54,937 bases of DNA from an uncultured Cytophagales bacterium (lineage in GTDB: Bacteria; Bacteroidota; Bacteroidia; Cytophagales; Bernardetiaceae). Below, in pieces: positions 53,972-54,937 of the stretch. Position numbers and translations under genes: made by a program. The first letter of the stretch is position 1, and every line of letters begins with the position of its first letter. The DNA is taken from the NCBI GenBank assembly GCA_937136415.1, contig CAKZOK010000030.1:1-54937 (forward strand), read 5' to 3'. The notes below the pieces were generated by a model. It did not search any database and was not told the DNA's origin. It was given only the letters and a program-made list of their open reading frames with translations.

Positions 53972-54937
53972 GATTTAAAAAAACTAGAAAAAGTTTCAAT
54001 TTATATGAGCCATAATTAGCTTTAGAATAAAAAAGGATCCACATTTTTATAAATGTGGATCCTTTTTTTATAAGATCATTTAAAAATATTTGTTTCCCTA
54101 AATCTTTTGTTATTAACTCTTCTACAGCTCTTCCATTAATATTTACAGAAGCAAAACCTAAAAGGCTTCTAAACTTTTCACTCATATACAATACTGTCCC
54201 ATCAGAATTTACACTTACAAATAACGCAGCATTATCTATTGCATAATATAATTCTTGTAACTCTTGTAAAAACTTTTCTTTAGAATCATACAACTCTTCA
54301 ATTTCGGTTGCTTTTTTTAAAGCTTCTTGTTTAGATTCTAATAATTCTTTAATAGTATCTCTAATTTTTAGTGAAATTGGTCTCAACAAAAAGAAAAACT
54401 CTAAAACTAAAATTATTAGCATTATACTTAATAATACAATTTCTAATAGCTTTAATTTTTTTACTTTAGACTTACTTATTTCATCATATTTAAAAACAAT
54501 TTCATCCATTTTAAATAAAAAATCATCTTCGTTTTCTAAGATAATATTTATTTCATTTTTAAATTGATTTTTAGATAATAAAGGAGTTTTATCTAATTTT
54601 TCTAAAAAAGAATGTACCGTTTTCTCTATAATGTTAAAAAAGTAATTAATCTCTTCAAAAGTTTTGGTTATTTCTTTTGAATTTTCTTTTGGTAATTTTA
54701 AAACTTCACTACCATTTTGAAGTCCTTTATGAGAAGTTACCCAAAGCTTAAATGTTACCTTAATATCATGTAGTTTTTTTTCTCTTTCTAGCTTAGAATC
54801 TTTATCATTTAAAAGTAAAATTTCCTTAGTCAATTTCTGACTTAACATTCTTTGACGACCAGCAATATTTATAACCCTAGAATCATTTACTTGTGTACTA
54901 ATATGTGTTTGAATTAATACTTGAGAAATAAAAATTG
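53958..54937 (-). CDS. Membrane sensor with PilJ-type N-domain and truncated PAS (5' end off window)
   Basis: The frame is open past the right edge; residues visible upstream of the first in-frame ATG (54848) include [20 protein letters not shown], the hallmark of the PilJ/NIT-type sensor domain, so the gene begins outside the window. A membrane helix follows ([19 protein letters not shown]), then a coiled linker and a PAS domain ([34 protein letters not shown]) that is only about 60 residues long. The frame reads through a terminator hairpin and stops 14 bases inside the convergent KTSC remnant, so the 3' part is probably lost and no kinase or methyl-accepting domain is present. It is likely defective. 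Confidence 0.75.
   Translation of the reverse strand, partial: IFISQVLIQTHISTQVNDSRVINIAGRQRMLSQKLTKEILLLNDKDSKLEREKKLHDIKVTFKLWVTSHKGLQNGSEVLKLPKENSKEITKTFEEINYFFNIIEKTVHSFLEKLDKTPLLSKNQFKNEINIILENEDDFLFKMDEIVFKYDEISKSKVKKLKLLEIVLLSIMLIILVLEFFFLLRPISLKIRDTIKELLESKQEALKKATEIEELYDSKEKFLQELQELYYAIDNAALFVSVNSDGTVLYMSEKFRSLLGFASVNINGRAVEELITKDLGKQIFLNDLIKKGSTFIKMWILFYSKANYGSYKLKLFLVFLNLILH
54029..54068. terminator. Perfect hairpin inside the sensor 3' end
   Basis: An 18-bp perfect stem containing GGATCCACATTT and AAATGTGGATCC with a 4-base loop. It has T runs on both strands and lies inside the sensor reading frame, next to the convergent KTSC remnant. Confidence 0.7.

Overview
The window is AT-rich (intergenic regions especially) and reads as the chromosome of a Bacteroidota bacterium, most likely a Cytophagales member of the Bernardetia/Flexibacter type. 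Family-level evidence is a TamL-type Omp85 lipoprotein, a PorV-like barrel, DUF3857/transglutaminase, MlaD, a fused branched-chain 2-oxoacid dehydrogenase E1, DUF2452 and GbsR-TolC-RND gene order. Promoter evidence is several close matches to the Bacteroidota consensus (-33 TTTG or ATTG, 18-20 nt, -7 TAnnTTTG), with few Shine-Dalgarno sequences. The genus is an inference.

Layout. 1-3.6 kb: tail of an unknown gene, di-haem cytochrome c peroxidase, Rof-like antiterminator, a tRNA-Gly/tRNA-Leu unit, a MerC protein and a response regulator. 3.9-9.3 kb: methylmalonyl-CoA mutase, an antitoxin broken by a palindromic repeat, a secreted beta-sandwich protein, and a sugar kinase overlapping a small lipoprotein gene. 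9.4-20.8 kb: mostly housekeeping (ruvB, AIM24 family, DUF3857, CBS protein, alpha/beta hydrolase, ogt-like, hemL, tig, tRNA-Leu, PorV-like). 20.9-26.4 kb: an ACP-like protein without its phosphopantetheine serine, then an efflux locus (gbsR-tolC-adaptor-pump) in which a deletion fused the adaptor 5' part to the pump 3' part. Four copies of one palindromic operator lie around this locus. 26.4-33.1 kb: unknown helical protein, MlaD, tsaB, a 153-bp heptamer repeat tract, tamL and a lipoprotein. 33.1-38.9 kb: a caspase-fold protease, an EACC1-like protein, RDD and SpoIIM-like membrane proteins, bracketed by two nearly identical 121-bp MITEs in inverted orientation. 39-42 kb: ffh and three small accessory genes, one with a MITE just upstream. 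42-54.9 kb: fused E1, RluE-like pseudouridine synthase, phosphopantetheinyl transferase, M1 peptidase, gcvH, DUF2452, a STAS-like protein, purK, fabD, a KTSC fragment and a sensor running off the window.

The most interesting unit is the caspase/EACC1 pair at 33.4-35.7 kb. It matches the architecture of effector-associated (EACC1) biological-conflict systems, where a peptidase effector is paired with a constant adaptor-like component. Its inverted MITE flanks raise the possibility of block mobility. The second theme is the density of small non-coding mobile elements: at least five inverted-repeat families. Three of them, with different termini and different target duplications (3, 7 and 9 bp), share a similar internal palindrome, GTTCTGTG-N-CACAGAAC. 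A REP-like palindrome (family A) breaks one gene and sits in the leader of ffh.
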